64,000 nt of DNA from Aphanothece hegewaldii CCALA 016 (lineage in GTDB: Bacteria; Cyanobacteriota; Cyanobacteriia; Cyanobacteriales; Microcystaceae): assembly GCF_003007785.1 (NCBI RefSeq), contig NZ_PXOH01000022.1, positions 18,371 to 82,370 on the forward strand, given 5' to 3'. This document shows positions 55,096 to 64,000 of this stretch, piece by piece. Each line of letters opens with the position of its first letter. The first letter of the stretch is position 1. The notes beneath the pieces are model-generated. The model saw nothing but the letters and a program-made list of their open reading frames with translations. It made no database searches and was not told where the DNA came from. The translations under genes and the position numbers were made by a program.

Positions 55096-56565
55096 ATGCC
55101 ATCTACCTTACTTATCTCCAAAGAAATACCCTCCTTGCAGTATAAACCGAGTAGCGATCGCTTTGATCTAACTTGGGCTTCTCCTCTGTCTACCCTTCTC
55201 GGTTTAGGGCGTGCTGCGGGTGCAGATTTTATCGAATTTTTCCTCGAAAAAGTCAATTATATTAGTTGTTTAGCGGAAGATGATCTAATTACTAGCATTG
55301 CCCCACGTTTGTCTACAGGTGCAGGAATTAGAATCTTTAGGGGAAAAGCTGACTGTTATGTTAGTACCAATGATTTAAGCTTTACAGGATTAAAAAACGC
55401 CTTAGAAAAAGGATTATCTATTCTCGGTTTAACTCTTCCTTCTCCTAATGCTTTTATTCCCGAAATTAATCTGGAAATGTTTAGAGATTATGCCAGCGCG
55501 AAAGGCAAAGAAAACTGGCTGCGTGATAGTAGCTCAATGCAAGAAATGGGCGATATTTTACTATCAGCTAATGATTATATTAACAAAAAAGCGTCCCATG
55601 TACAGTCCCGTCGTGCGGCATATTTCCGTGACTGGCAAGAAGTTTTAGTGGCTTCTTCCGATGGAACTTTTGCCCGTGATATTCGCTTAACTCAGTCCGT
55701 TGGTTATAATTTATTGTGTGCCGATGGTGCTAATCGTTCTTCGATTGGAAAACGCGCCGGAAATACCAGTGATCCCAATTTTTTGAAAACATGGGATTAT
55801 CAAACGGAAGCTCTTGATGTGGCGGAGTCGGCAGGTAAAATGCTCTATGCTGATTATGTTGAGTCGGGAACTTATCCAATTTTAATGGCAAATCAGTTCG
55901 GTGGCGTAATTTTTCACGAAGCTTGTGGACATCTTTTAGAAACCACTCAAATTGAACAAAAAACAACACCTTTTATCGACAAAAAAGGAGAAAAGATCGC
56001 CCACGAAAATCTTACCGCTTGGGATGAAGGTTTATCAAGTAATGCCTTTGGTACGATCGATATGGATGATGAAGGAATGCCCGCACAGCGTACATTATTA
56101 ATTGAAAATGGTATCCTCAAAAATTTTATTGCAGATCGCGCAGGAGCGATGAAAACTGGGCATCCGCGTACAGGTAGCGGTAGACGACAAAGTTATGCTT
56201 ATGCAGCAGCGTCTCGCATGAGAAATACCTACATTGCGCCAGGAAACTACACCTTAGATGATTTATTTGCTTCGGTTGATAAAGGAATTTACTGTAAAAA
56301 AATGGGCGGTGGTAGCGTTGGTGCAACTGGTGAATTTAACTTTGCTGTCGATGAAGCATATTTAGTCGAAAATGGCAAGATCACTAAACCCCTAAAAGGT
56401 GCTACCCTCATTGGTGAAGCCAAAGAAATTATGAATAAGATTTCTATGTGTTCCCAAGATTTAGGATTAGCGGCGGGTTTCTGTGGCTCAGTTAGTGGTA
56501 GTGTCTATGTAACAGTAGGTCAACCTCACTTAAAAGTTGATTCCATTACCGTTGGTGGACGTTAG
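55096..56565 (+). CDS. tldD: TldD-type metalloprotease
   Basis: TldD, usually working with TldE/PmbA, degrades or matures peptides. The 489-residue protein carries the HExxxH motif HEACGHLLE (first His at residue 274), and its C-terminal domain includes [20 protein letters not shown]. The motif is intact. No TldE gene is in the window. It is transcribed alone and followed by a hairpin terminator. Confidence 0.92.
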   Translation: MPSTLLISKEIPSLQYKPSSDRFDLTWASPLSTLLGLGRAAGADFIEFFLEKVNYISCLAEDDLITSIAPRLSTGAGIRIFRGKADCYVSTNDLSFTGLKNALEKGLSILGLTLPSPNAFIPEINLEMFRDYASAKGKENWLRDSSSMQEMGDILLSANDYINKKASHVQSRRAAYFRDWQEVLVASSDGTFARDIRLTQSVGYNLLCADGANRSSIGKRAGNTSDPNFLKTWDYQTEALDVAESAGKMLYADYVESGTYPILMANQFGGVIFHEACGHLLETTQIEQKTTPFIDKKGEKIAHENLTAWDEGLSSNAFGTIDMDDEGMPAQRTLLIENGILKNFIADRAGAMKTGHPRTGSGRRQSYAYAAASRMRNTYIAPGNYTLDDLFASVDKGIYCKKMGGGSVGATGEFNFAVDEAYLVENGKITKPLKGATLIGEAKEIMNKISMCSQDLGLAAGFCGSVSGSVYVTVGQPHLKVDSITVGGR

Positions 56566-56605
56566 AACTCTTTAACATTTTGTTACAATTTGAACAATCA
56601 GTAAG

Positions 56606-56640
56606 AACCGATCGCGTTTTAAGACGAGACGGTTTTTTTT
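56606..56640 (+). terminator. Rho-independent terminator after tldD
   Basis: AACCG (56606-56610) pairs with CGGTT (56630-56634), with an inner CGT/ACG, followed by eight T. It sits 40 bp downstream of the tldD stop. Confidence 0.75.
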
Positions 56641-56665
56641 CAAAAAAATATAATGGTCAATTCAT

Positions 56666-57475
56666 ATGAAACGTTGGTTTTTAAGTTTATTGTCAGGATG
56701 GATAATTTTAAGTTTAACTTGGAGTGCCTACGCGGCCCAGACCCCCAAAATTTCCTTTACAGAAGCCCAACTGCAACAGGGGGAGGAAATCGCCAAAAAA
56801 GCCTTAGAAGCCACCGATAAGGGCGATTTTGTGCAAGCTGAAGCCTATTGGACACAGCTAACTCAAGACTTTCCCACCAATCCGGCGGTCTGGAGTAACC
56901 GAGGTAATGCGCGAGTCAGTCAACATAAACTCGCAGAAGCTATCAGTGATTATGATCAGGCTATTAAACTAGCGCCAGATGCGACAGATCCTTATTTAAA
57001 CAGAGGTGCAGCCCTAGAAGGACAAGGACAATATCAGGATGCGATCGCCGACTATAATCGAGTTTTAGAACTTGCGCCTAATGATGCTCTTGCTTATAAT
57101 AATCGAGGCAATGCCAAAGCAGGTTTAGGAGAGTGGGAAGACGCTTTAGCAGATTATCAAAAAGCGGCTAATATGGTTCCTGGTTTCGCTTGGGCTAATG
57201 CAAATGTGGCGGTAACACTCTATCAATTAGGACAAAAAGACGAAGCATTACGTCAAATGCGAAATCTTGTGAGAAAATACCCGATGTTTCCTGATATGAG
57301 GGCAGCTTTAACCGCGACTTTGTGGGAAAAAGGATTACAAGGAGAAGCAGAAAGTAACTGGGTTGCAACTGTTGGTATGGATAACCGTTATCAAGATTTA
57401 GAATGGGTAAAAACTATTCGCCGTTGGCCACCAAATTTGATTTCTGCTTTGGATAAATTTTTAAATTTGAAGTAA
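56666..57475 (+). CDS. Exported TPR protein
   Basis: The 269-residue protein has a signal peptide (WFLSLLSGWIILSLTWSAYA, with Ala-x-Ala cleavage) and about four TPR repeats. Repeat patterns include NPAVWSNRGNARVSQHKLAEA, DPYLNRGAALEGQGQYQDA and LAYNNRGNAKAGLGEWEDA. The NRG repeat type is common in cyanobacterial thylakoid or periplasmic scaffolds. Function is unknown. It is transcribed alone, convergent with the transglutaminase cluster. Confidence 0.8.
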   Translation: MKRWFLSLLSGWIILSLTWSAYAAQTPKISFTEAQLQQGEEIAKKALEATDKGDFVQAEAYWTQLTQDFPTNPAVWSNRGNARVSQHKLAEAISDYDQAIKLAPDATDPYLNRGAALEGQGQYQDAIADYNRVLELAPNDALAYNNRGNAKAGLGEWEDALADYQKAANMVPGFAWANANVAVTLYQLGQKDEALRQMRNLVRKYPMFPDMRAALTATLWEKGLQGEAESNWVATVGMDNRYQDLEWVKTIRRWPPNLISALDKFLNLK

Positions 57476-57613
57476 TTTTTTTCGGTTACAAAGAATCAAA
57501 ATAAAATCGCGGAAAAGCCTGAAACCTTTATTAAAGAATCGAGTAAAAAATCATTTAAAACTAAACTATTGATGTTTTACTCAAAAATTCTTTTTCTTGA
57601 ATCATCATTACAC

Positions 57614-58462
57614 TTAACTGATTTTTTCGATTCTGATTTTTGCTTGCATTTTAGAGTGAGCAACGGGAGTCACTGAACCGATAATAGGAGAAGTATAGCT
57701 AGGATTGGCACTACTGACTAAAGCAATATGACGATCGCTCACTAATAACCCATGAGTCGGATCATAACTCCGCCATCCCCCACCTGGTAAATATACTTCT
57801 ACCCACGCGTGAAGATCAAATTCTTCTGTATCTGGATCGCCCTCTTGATAACCACTGACAAACCGTGTCGCTAACCCAACTGAACGACAAATATCCATAA
57901 ATAAAGCGACAAAATCTCGACAAGCCCCTTGCTTTTTTGTCCAAATTATGGTAGGCGACCACAAATCCTCGCTATGTCGTGCCACCTGTGTACAATTGCG
58001 GTAGATTTCATCCATCAGTTTAAACAAAAAATCTGATGTTTTTCCATCGACTTCGTGTAAAAATTCTTGCGCTAGATAAATCGAAATCGGGTCAGGCAAA
58101 TTGTTATAAGGTGTTAAATAGGGCTGTAATTGTTTCAACAACGAACTAGGATAATCTATTGGTACTTTTAACGCCCAAGGTTCATAAAGAAAATCAAAAG
58201 GGTTTGTTTTAAAAGTTTCGATATCGCTATTGATTTCAATTTTTAGCTGTTCTGTCTCTTGTTTAAACCATACTCTTAAACAAGCATTACCATCTAAATC
58301 AATAATCTCTGAAATTCCCGTTGGTTCAGGTGTAATCACATAAGAAAAATCATGGAGTTTTTGCCATCCATCCGATCGAGGACGCAAGCGAATTAGATGA
58401 GGATGTGGAAAAACGGGTTTATCATAAGTATAAACCGTTGTATGATTAATTAAATAACGCAT
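57614..58462 (-). CDS. Transglutaminase-like protein of the ATP-grasp cluster
   Basis: The 282-residue protein has an N-terminal beta domain (MRYLINHTTVYTYDKPVFPH) and a transglutaminase core. Cys is in KKQGACRDFVALFMDICRSV, His in DLHAWVEVYLPGGGW and Asp in SYDPTHG, so the catalytic triad is intact. It follows the alpha-E gene by 4 bp, forming the third gene of a conserved cluster. The cluster is thought to make or process peptide-amide linkages, but the product is not established. Confidence 0.9.
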   Translation of the reverse strand: MRYLINHTTVYTYDKPVFPHPHLIRLRPRSDGWQKLHDFSYVITPEPTGISEIIDLDGNACLRVWFKQETEQLKIEINSDIETFKTNPFDFLYEPWALKVPIDYPSSLLKQLQPYLTPYNNLPDPISIYLAQEFLHEVDGKTSDFLFKLMDEIYRNCTQVARHSEDLWSPTIIWTKKQGACRDFVALFMDICRSVGLATRFVSGYQEGDPDTEEFDLHAWVEVYLPGGGWRSYDPTHGLLVSDRHIALVSSANPSYTSPIIGSVTPVAHSKMQAKIRIEKIS

Positions 58463-58466
58463 TTTT

Positions 58467-59495
58467 TCACCCCATGCTCATACTTTGACTCATATTACCT
58501 AAACTTTGACTCCCCAAACTTTGACTCATAGTCATCCCTGGTTTGTCGGATATGGGTTCAATTGCGAAAAACGTTTCCCACATTTTTACCCCAACTTCAT
58601 TGATGCGTTTTTGCATTTGATCGAGAAATTCGTGTAACCCGACTTCAATCACATCATCCATCGTAAGATAACTCAACTCTGCACATAATTTTCCTATGGA
58701 ACGTTCAGCAGAATTACACCAAGTTCCGATCGGTGTTCCGGTAACTTCGTGTATACTGCGTTCAACTTCTTTTAAACAAAAATGTATCGAACGGGGAAAC
58801 TCACGATCGAGGATCAAAAATTCTGCAACACTATTAGGTGTAATTCTACGTTGAGATTTACGATACATCTCATATGCACTTACTGATCTTAGCAGCGAAA
58901 TCCATTGAATTTGATCTAATGGTGTTCCGACCCATTCTACAGAAGGTAACAAATAAAAGTATTTTACATCTAGAATACGTGCAGTTTTGTCGGCCCGTTC
59001 TTGGAGTCGTCCCATTTGGCCAAAATGCCACCCTTCATTATGAGTCATTGTTGCATCCATGACACCCGCAAACCGATGCGAAGCGAGTTTAGTTTGCGTG
59101 AAGAAATTGGGTAATGTGGTTCTAACAGGACGTTGTGAAGCATCTTTCACCATCAGATAAAAACCGTTTACCTGTTCCCACATTTCCGAGGAAATAATCT
59201 CACGAATCGATCGCGCATTTTCACGAGCTAAGTTGACACATGAGAGAATAGAGTTAGGATACTCCGCATCAAAGGTAAGAAACTGTATTACATTATCTGC
59301 GGTTGCTTTCCCATAGCGTTTTTTAAATAAATCTAAATCCCCTGTTGTTAATACTAGCGGTTCCCATTGTTGGGTCATGCCATCGGGTAGATCGAGCATA
59401 AGATTTAGGTTAACATCGATAAAACGCGCTACATTGTCGGCCCTTTCTATATAACGATTTAACCAATAAATTGAATCAGCGACTCTACTTAACAT
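58467..59495 (-). CDS. Alpha-E domain protein
   Basis: This 342-residue, mostly helical protein opens MLSRVADSIYWLNRYIERAD, the alpha-E signature, and includes HFGQMGRLQERADKTARILD. Alpha-E proteins always accompany circularly permuted ATP-grasp and transglutaminase genes. The C-terminus is a low-complexity Met/Ser/Gln/Gly tail (MTMSQSLGSQSLGNMSQSMS), unlike the core. It lies 15 bp after the ATP-grasp gene and 4 bp before the transglutaminase gene. Catalytic function is unknown. Confidence 0.9.
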   Translation of the reverse strand: MLSRVADSIYWLNRYIERADNVARFIDVNLNLMLDLPDGMTQQWEPLVLTTGDLDLFKKRYGKATADNVIQFLTFDAEYPNSILSCVNLARENARSIREIISSEMWEQVNGFYLMVKDASQRPVRTTLPNFFTQTKLASHRFAGVMDATMTHNEGWHFGQMGRLQERADKTARILDVKYFYLLPSVEWVGTPLDQIQWISLLRSVSAYEMYRKSQRRITPNSVAEFLILDREFPRSIHFCLKEVERSIHEVTGTPIGTWCNSAERSIGKLCAELSYLTMDDVIEVGLHEFLDQMQKRINEVGVKMWETFFAIEPISDKPGMTMSQSLGSQSLGNMSQSMSMG

Positions 59496-59510
59496 TATTT
59501 TCTTACCTTA

Positions 59511-60947
59511 TTATTGATTTAAAACCCAAGTATCTTTACTTCCACCACCTTGAGACGAATTCACCACTAAAGACCCTTTTTTCAAGGCCACACGGGTTAA
59601 TCCTCCAGGATGCACATATATTTCGTCACCGCGATGTAAAATATAGGGACGTAAGTCCACGTGACGACCTTCTATCTGATCATCAATAAGAGTCGGCACA
59701 CGGGATAAACTGAGAATAGGTTGAGCGATATAATTACGGGGATTCGCTTTGATGCGATCGGCAAATTCTTCGCGCTGTTCAATGGTAGAATTAGAACCGA
59801 TTAACATTCCATAACCCCCAGATTCATTCGCTGCTTTGACGACTAATTTTTCTAAATTGTGTAAAACATAATCTTTATCTTGATCGCGCCAACACAGATA
59901 AGTTGGTACATTATTTAATATTGGTTCTTCTCCCAAATAGTAGCGAATCATTTCAGGAACATAAGCATAAACCACTTTATCATCTGCGACCCCTGTTCCT
60001 GGTGCATTTGCGATCGTCACTCGTCCTTGTTGAAAAACGTCCATTAAACCTGGAACCCCTAACAAAGAGTCTGGACGAAAAACGAGGGGATCTAAAAAAT
60101 CATCATCAACGCGACGATAAATAACATCGACTCGACGTAACCCTTTAGTGGTTCGCATCTGCAAGTATCCATCAACCACGACTAAATCTCGTCCTTCGAC
60201 TAATTCTACTCCCATTTGTTGGGCTAAAAAGGAGTGTTCAAAGTAAGCAGAATTATATATACCTGGGGTGAGAACAACAACCGTTGGATCGCTTAATTGA
60301 GGCGGTGTAAGATTAAGAAGGGTTTCTAGTAAATGACTGGGATAATCATCAACTGGTTTGACATTCATTGTCTGAAAGATTTCTGGGAAAGTACTTTTCA
60401 TTACCCGTCGATTTTCTAGGACGTAGGATGCACCCGATGGAACTCGTAAGTTATCTTCTAGAACATACCATGCGCCATCTTTATCTCGAACTAAATCGGT
60501 TCCTGTAATATGACACCAAATGCCGCCTACAGGTTTCATTCCTAAACAGGGTTTGAGAAATCCTGTCGCTGAGTGTATGATTTCTGCTGGAATAATCCCA
60601 TCTTTAATGATTTTCTGATCGCTGTAAATATCGCCCAAAAATAGGTTTAAAGCCTTGATACGTTGTTTTAGACCTTTTTCGAGGTTTTCCCATTCATTAG
60701 CGGCAATAATGCGGGGAATAATATCAAATGGGAAGACTTTTTCAATCCCTTGGTTATCACTATAAACGTTAAAAGTTACTCCTAGGTTGAATAAGGCAAT
60801 TTGCGCGGTTTCTCGATGTTGTTGGAGTTCATGAAGCGGTAAATCTTTCATCCATTGGACTAATGGTGCAGCAGAGGGTCGGGGTTGTCCAGATTCCGCA
60901 AATAGTTCATCATAGAATAATTCAGGGTCATAGTTTTCTAATTGCAC
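59511..60947 (-). CDS. Circularly permuted type 2 ATP-grasp protein
   Basis: This 478-residue ATP-grasp enzyme of the circularly permuted group probably forms an amide or peptide bond with ATP. Visible elements are [35 protein letters not shown], the glycine-rich loop [13 protein letters not shown] and [19 protein letters not shown]. It is the first gene of the ATP-grasp, alpha-E, transglutaminase cluster. The spacing suggests one operon. Substrate is unknown. Confidence 0.92.
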   Translation of the reverse strand: MQLENYDPELFYDELFAESGQPRPSAAPLVQWMKDLPLHELQQHRETAQIALFNLGVTFNVYSDNQGIEKVFPFDIIPRIIAANEWENLEKGLKQRIKALNLFLGDIYSDQKIIKDGIIPAEIIHSATGFLKPCLGMKPVGGIWCHITGTDLVRDKDGAWYVLEDNLRVPSGASYVLENRRVMKSTFPEIFQTMNVKPVDDYPSHLLETLLNLTPPQLSDPTVVVLTPGIYNSAYFEHSFLAQQMGVELVEGRDLVVVDGYLQMRTTKGLRRVDVIYRRVDDDFLDPLVFRPDSLLGVPGLMDVFQQGRVTIANAPGTGVADDKVVYAYVPEMIRYYLGEEPILNNVPTYLCWRDQDKDYVLHNLEKLVVKAANESGGYGMLIGSNSTIEQREEFADRIKANPRNYIAQPILSLSRVPTLIDDQIEGRHVDLRPYILHRGDEIYVHPGGLTRVALKKGSLVVNSSQGGGSKDTWVLNQ

Positions 60948-61046
60948 GATCGCCTCTCTTATACAATTTTACCTTTACTTTAGTTTCAACAAAATTGACG
61001 TAAGGTTTGTAACTCAGACAACAATTTTAACTTTAGCTCAATGAAA

Positions 61047-62036
61047 TTATCCGCCAATTTGTGACATGGTACGAGTATAGGTTCCTGTTGTTGTCCCTGA
61101 ATCTCTCAGTTTATAGTTAATTTCGGGTTTCAATTGTAATAAAAACTGAACTTTATGTCTGAGTTCATCTAAGCTAATATTATTGCGTAATGCGGTTTTT
61201 AGATCGATTTGACTCGTTTCATTGAGTAAGCAAGGACGTAACCACCCATCAGCAGAAAGACGCATTCGGTTACAGCGATCGCAAAAACATTCCGACATCT
61301 GACTAATAAATCCTAGTGTACCTTTTGCCCCCCGAATTTGGAAGATATCGGCTGGCCCATTTCCTTTAACTTTTCCTTCTTCTAAACCCCATTTATTGCG
61401 AATGCGTTGACGTAGTTCTTCTGAGGGTATCCATTGTCTGTCACCAAATAAATTAGAATTTCCAATAGGCATAAATTCAATAAATCTAACGTGCCAATTT
61501 CGTTCTATTGTTAAAGCTGCTAAGTCTTCTACTTCGTGATCATTAACCCCCGGAATAACCACTACATTTAGTTTAAGCGGATCAAAACCCACACGATACG
61601 CTTGTTCAATACCTCTCCAAGTTTTTTCCCAACGACTGCGCCCATGATTGCCAATAATATGATCAAAGGTTTCCCAATTGAGAGAATCTAAACTAATATT
61701 AACTCGTCTTAAACCCGCTTTATACAAATCTTCGGCCATGTTTTCCAGTAAATAGCCATTTGTCGTCAAAGATAAATCTTGTGTTTCTTTTAAAGTAGCA
61801 ATTTGATGAACCAAGTTTACTACATCAGGACGAATTAGAGGTTCACCCCCAGTCAGACGAAATTTTCTAAACCCCACTGGAATAAAAACCTCTTTGAGTA
61901 AGGTCATTAATTCTTCATTTCTTAGAAGATCTTGACGTAGAATATAGTCTAACTCTGCATCCTCTGGCATACAGTATAGACACCGAAAATTGCAACGGTC
62001 AATCAAACTGATACGCAGATAGTCAACTTGGTTCAT
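61047..62036 (-). CDS. moaA: GTP 3',8-cyclase (MoaA)
   Basis: MoaA is a radical SAM enzyme that begins molybdenum cofactor synthesis from GTP. The 329-residue protein has the N-terminal cluster motif [12 protein letters not shown] and the C-terminal second cluster motif [20 protein letters not shown]. It ends SQIGG, the catalytic double-glycine tail. All six cysteines are present. No other moa gene is adjacent. Confidence 0.96.
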   Translation of the reverse strand: MNQVDYLRISLIDRCNFRCLYCMPEDAELDYILRQDLLRNEELMTLLKEVFIPVGFRKFRLTGGEPLIRPDVVNLVHQIATLKETQDLSLTTNGYLLENMAEDLYKAGLRRVNISLDSLNWETFDHIIGNHGRSRWEKTWRGIEQAYRVGFDPLKLNVVVIPGVNDHEVEDLAALTIERNWHVRFIEFMPIGNSNLFGDRQWIPSEELRQRIRNKWGLEEGKVKGNGPADIFQIRGAKGTLGFISQMSECFCDRCNRMRLSADGWLRPCLLNETSQIDLKTALRNNISLDELRHKVQFLLQLKPEINYKLRDSGTTTGTYTRTMSQIGG

Positions 62037-62106
62037 ATAGTCATTGATATTTTCTCTCTATCTTAAAGGATATCTACTTTAACAACCTTTGTGTTGCTAA
62101 TCTAGA

Positions 62107-62457
62107 TTAAAACTGTCCGGGTAAATCAAAAGTTATTAATAATGCTTGATTGATCAATTCTATAGCTTGATCACTTAATTGCCCTATTCGTTTAAGAAGC
62201 TGGGTTTTAGATAAGACACGTACTTGATCGGCCATTGCAACTGAATCTTTAGTCAGTCCACCATCCGGAGATAGAATTAAGGCTTGAGTAGAATAAACTC
62301 TTTGACCAGATTGATAAGTTGTACAGGGAACAGCTAAAACAACTGGACTATAAATATTAATAATATCACGACTAACAATAATAATCGGTCGAGTTCCACC
62401 TTGTTCGGAACCTTCAACAGGTTCTAGACGTGCATTGTAGATCTCACCTCTTTTCAT
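62107..62457 (-). CDS. mazF: MazF-type endoribonuclease toxin
   Basis: MazF cleaves mRNA at short sequences. The product begins MKRGEIYNARLEPVEGSEQG, then GTRPIIIVSRDIINIYSPVV and PDGGLTKDSVAMADQVRVL, the family framework. I start at ATG 62457 (116 residues), which overlaps the antitoxin stop by four bases; the longer frame begins inside the antitoxin. The module is intact. Confidence 0.9.
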   Translation of the reverse strand: MKRGEIYNARLEPVEGSEQGGTRPIIIVSRDIINIYSPVVLAVPCTTYQSGQRVYSTQALILSPDGGLTKDSVAMADQVRVLSKTQLLKRIGQLSDQAIELINQALLITFDLPGQF

Positions 62458-62747
62458 TCCTCTTTTTCTCCTAACTGAAAAGCTTCCCAACTCGCTAGGG
62501 CAAATTCAGCATCCAATTGCAATACTAAAGCTTGATATTCAGGATCTTGAGCCATTTCTGCTAATTCTGCATCAATTTCGGCTCTTTTTAAAGCAGCTAG
62601 TTCATTTTTAATCGCTTTAGCTATAAATTCATTACGACTTTTTACCTTACCCTGAATAACGAGTTGATCCGTTGCTTCTAAAAGTTTAGTTGGTAAAGTT
62701 AATGTTGTACGTGTCGTTAAGCTACGGTTTGTTGAGGGATTGGTCAT
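62454..62747 (-). CDS. MazE/ParD-like ribbon-helix-helix antitoxin
   Basis: This 97-residue acidic protein has TRTTLTLPTKLLEATDQLVI followed by SRNEFIAKAIKNELAAL, a ribbon-helix-helix fold. The C-terminal half is acidic (AEIDAELAEMAQDPEYQ). It precedes and overlaps mazF by four bases. It presumably binds the operator and neutralises MazF. Confidence 0.85.
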   Translation of the reverse strand: MTNPSTNRSLTTRTTLTLPTKLLEATDQLVIQGKVKSRNEFIAKAIKNELAALKRAEIDAELAEMAQDPEYQALVLQLDAEFALASWEAFQLGEKEE

Positions 62748-62890
62748 TTGATGCTTAAATTGATGTTAAAATTGTTACTAATAATAGCATTTTTTTAGGT
62801 GATAGATCTGATGTATGTTGTTCAAGCAGTGGCAAGACTCAGCAAATTTTGTCAGGATAGTAAGAAAAGACATCATCAGATTAACTTTTA

Positions 62891-63811
62891 ATGACCACTC
62901 AACAACTGATCCCGACGCAATCTTTAGAAAAACTTATTTGGAACTGGAGAGGACATCCCATTCAATATACGGTGATGGGAGAAGGTAAACCCTTACTTCT
63001 AATTCATGGTTTTGGGGCTTCTATCGGTCATTGGCGTAAAAACATCCCCCCGCTTGCAGAGGCAGGTTATCGAGTCTTTGCGCTTGATTTACTGGGGTTT
63101 GGTGGGTCAAATAAACCGGTACTCAACTACACTGTGGAACTGTGGCAACAACAGTTACGGGATTTTTGGCAAGAACATATTAAGGAACCTACCGTATTTG
63201 TCGGTAACTCCATTGGGGGTTTACTCACGATGATAATGATGAGTGAATATCCCGAAATGACAGCAGGTGGTGTTTTAATTAATTGTGCAGGTGGATTGAA
63301 TCATCGTCCTGAAGAATTTAATTTCCCGCTACGATTAATGATGGGGATGTTTACTAAAATTGTTGGTTCTCCCATCACAGGAAAAGTTCTGTTTAATGCA
63401 ATTCGACAAAAAGAACGCATCCGTAATACTTTACATCAGGTATATTATGATCGCAACGCCATCACCGACGAATTAGTCGATATGCTATATCAACCCTCTT
63501 GTGATCCAAATGCACCACAAGTCTTTGCATCTATTTTAACTGCTCCTGCCGGGCCAAAACCTTCAGAATTATTACCGCGTATTCAACATCCTTTATTAAT
63601 ATTATGGGGTGAAGCTGATCCTTGGACACCCATTCAAGGTGCATCTTTGTATCAACAACGGGCGAAAAATGGTCAAGATACTGAATTTCATGGTATTCCA
63701 AAAGCGGGTCATTGTCCTCATGATGAAAACCCAACGGTTGTCAATGAATTAATTATAGATTGGTTAAAACGACATCATATCTGTCGGGGTTTGGTAAAAG
63801 AACCCTCCTAG
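62891..63811 (+). CDS. Alpha/beta hydrolase
   Basis: The 306-residue protein is of the alpha/beta-hydrolase fold with nucleophile elbow VGNSIGGLL, oxyanion HGFGASIGHW, an Asp in WGEADPWTP and the catalytic His in GHCPHDENP. All triad residues are present. No signal peptide is visible. Substrate cannot be deduced; cyanobacterial relatives include esterase and pheophytinase-like enzymes. A strong hairpin terminator follows. Confidence 0.88.
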   Translation: MTTQQLIPTQSLEKLIWNWRGHPIQYTVMGEGKPLLLIHGFGASIGHWRKNIPPLAEAGYRVFALDLLGFGGSNKPVLNYTVELWQQQLRDFWQEHIKEPTVFVGNSIGGLLTMIMMSEYPEMTAGGVLINCAGGLNHRPEEFNFPLRLMMGMFTKIVGSPITGKVLFNAIRQKERIRNTLHQVYYDRNAITDELVDMLYQPSCDPNAPQVFASILTAPAGPKPSELLPRIQHPLLILWGEADPWTPIQGASLYQQRAKNGQDTEFHGIPKAGHCPHDENPTVVNELIIDWLKRHHICRGLVKEPS

Positions 63812-63844
63812 AGACTCCGATAATCAAGAGAAACTATAATAGAT

Positions 63845-63874
63845 AAACCCTAGTCAAATGACTAGGGTTTTTTT
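63845..63874. terminator. Strong terminator after the alpha/beta hydrolase
   Basis: AAACCCTAGTCA (63845-63856) pairs perfectly with TGACTAGGGTTT (63859-63870) over a two-base loop, followed by T. It is an ideal rho-independent terminator for the plus strand; an A-rich stretch on the left also allows use by transcription from the right. Confidence 0.85.
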
Positions 63875-63897
63875 AATGCGAGGATTGACGCGCACAG

Positions 63898-63939
63898 TTG
63901 ACATCCTCACCGCCCTTTAGGGACGATGATTCCCAAACC
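63898..63939 (-). mobile_element. Probable right end of an IS200/IS605-type element
   Basis: The reverse strand after the TnpB stop reads GGGAATCATCGTCCCTAAAG and continues GGCGGTGAGGATGTCAA, a layout typical of the 3' end of TnpB elements with small hairpins (CCCTTTAGGG; CCCAAA/TTTGGG). I place the end near TTGAC at 63898. This 3' region is where the guide RNA of TnpB systems is made. Confidence 0.55.
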
Positions 63940-64000
63940 TTACGATTTGGGTTTCTGCTTCAATGCAGTTGCCTTGACAGATTTACTCTGTTCGGGTCTT
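63940..64000 (-). CDS. tnpB: TnpB-family C-terminal fragment (cut by window edge)
   Basis: Only the last 19 codons are in the window. On the reverse strand they read RPEQSKSVKATALKQKPKS and stop TAA at 63940-63942. A Lys/Ser/Gln-rich tail directly followed by a GGGAATCATCG-type 3' sequence is how IS200/IS605 TnpB genes end. The call depends on what lies beyond the edge. Confidence 0.6.
   Translation of the reverse strand, partial: RPEQSKSVKATALKQKPKS

Noticed and set aside
1..64000. CRISPR array
   Set aside because: No regularly spaced direct repeats of 23-50 bp and no cas genes were seen on either strand.

Overview
The window is AT-rich chromosomal DNA from a cyanobacterium. The marker genes are a heme oxygenase for phycobilin synthesis, an RpaA-type response regulator, an acyl-ACP synthetase-like AMP ligase, a SipA/DUF3148 protein, an SLH-plus-OprB porin and the DUF3086/DUF3119 pair. 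The octamer GCGATCGC (HIP1) recurs throughout. Low GC and this gene set suggest a unicellular or colonial (Chroococcales/Pleurocapsales-like) lineage, but I cannot name the species.

Layout. 1-12.9 kb: rnpA (cut by the window edge), rpmH, ho1, rpaA, a secreted protein, dnaA, plsY-DUF3086-DUF3119, a frameshifted aspartic protease, the AMP ligase, a membrane protein, a PIN-type toxin-antitoxin pair, and rpmA-rplU. 13-20.7 kb: tRNA-Ser(CGA), an exported GH15-like protein, pyrC, lepB, a DUF433/MntA/HepT cluster and a transketolase/phosphoketolase-like enzyme. 20.7-31.8 kb: an SF2 helicase resembling phosphorothioation-linked restriction proteins, a cupin gene with a duplicated promoter, a permease, an SLH lipoprotein, a geranylgeranyl-reductase-like flavoprotein, mtnA, brnTA and a large ankyrin protein. 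31.9-43.3 kb: a CARDB-subtilase, an SGNH hydrolase, a small Tat-type beta-carbonic-anhydrase-like protein, sdhA, cbiX with a His-rich tail, sipA, TPR and DUF427 proteins, and an orphan AbrB antitoxin beside a VapC remnant. 43.7-49.9 kb: a porin followed by a complete glucose-type phosphotransferase system, an EIIA-HPr-EI fusion and an EIICB. 50-64 kb: small membrane proteins, lepA, a histidine kinase, tldD, a TPR protein, the ATP-grasp/alpha-E/transglutaminase cluster, moaA, a MazF module, an alpha/beta hydrolase, and the 3' end of a TnpB-type IS200/IS605 gene at the right edge.

The most notable system is the PTS locus. Cyanobacteria are generally regarded as lacking sugar PTS, yet every phosphorelay residue is present here (His83, His190 and His477 in the fusion, Cys444 in EIICB). 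An OprB-like porin lies immediately upstream, so the three genes could form a full outer-to-inner-membrane sugar uptake route. EIICB also carries a second EIIB-like domain in which alanine replaces the phosphorylated cysteine.

The region has also been shaped by small-scale rearrangement. I see an 8-bp tandem duplication that breaks a gene, a 164-bp promoter-plus-5'-gene duplication, a 149-bp foldback, two copies of a multi-hairpin repeat (one with a 43-nt hairpin insertion), short intergenic palindromes, several toxin-antitoxin modules and the transposon end. All functional calls come from reading motifs by eye; no database search was possible.
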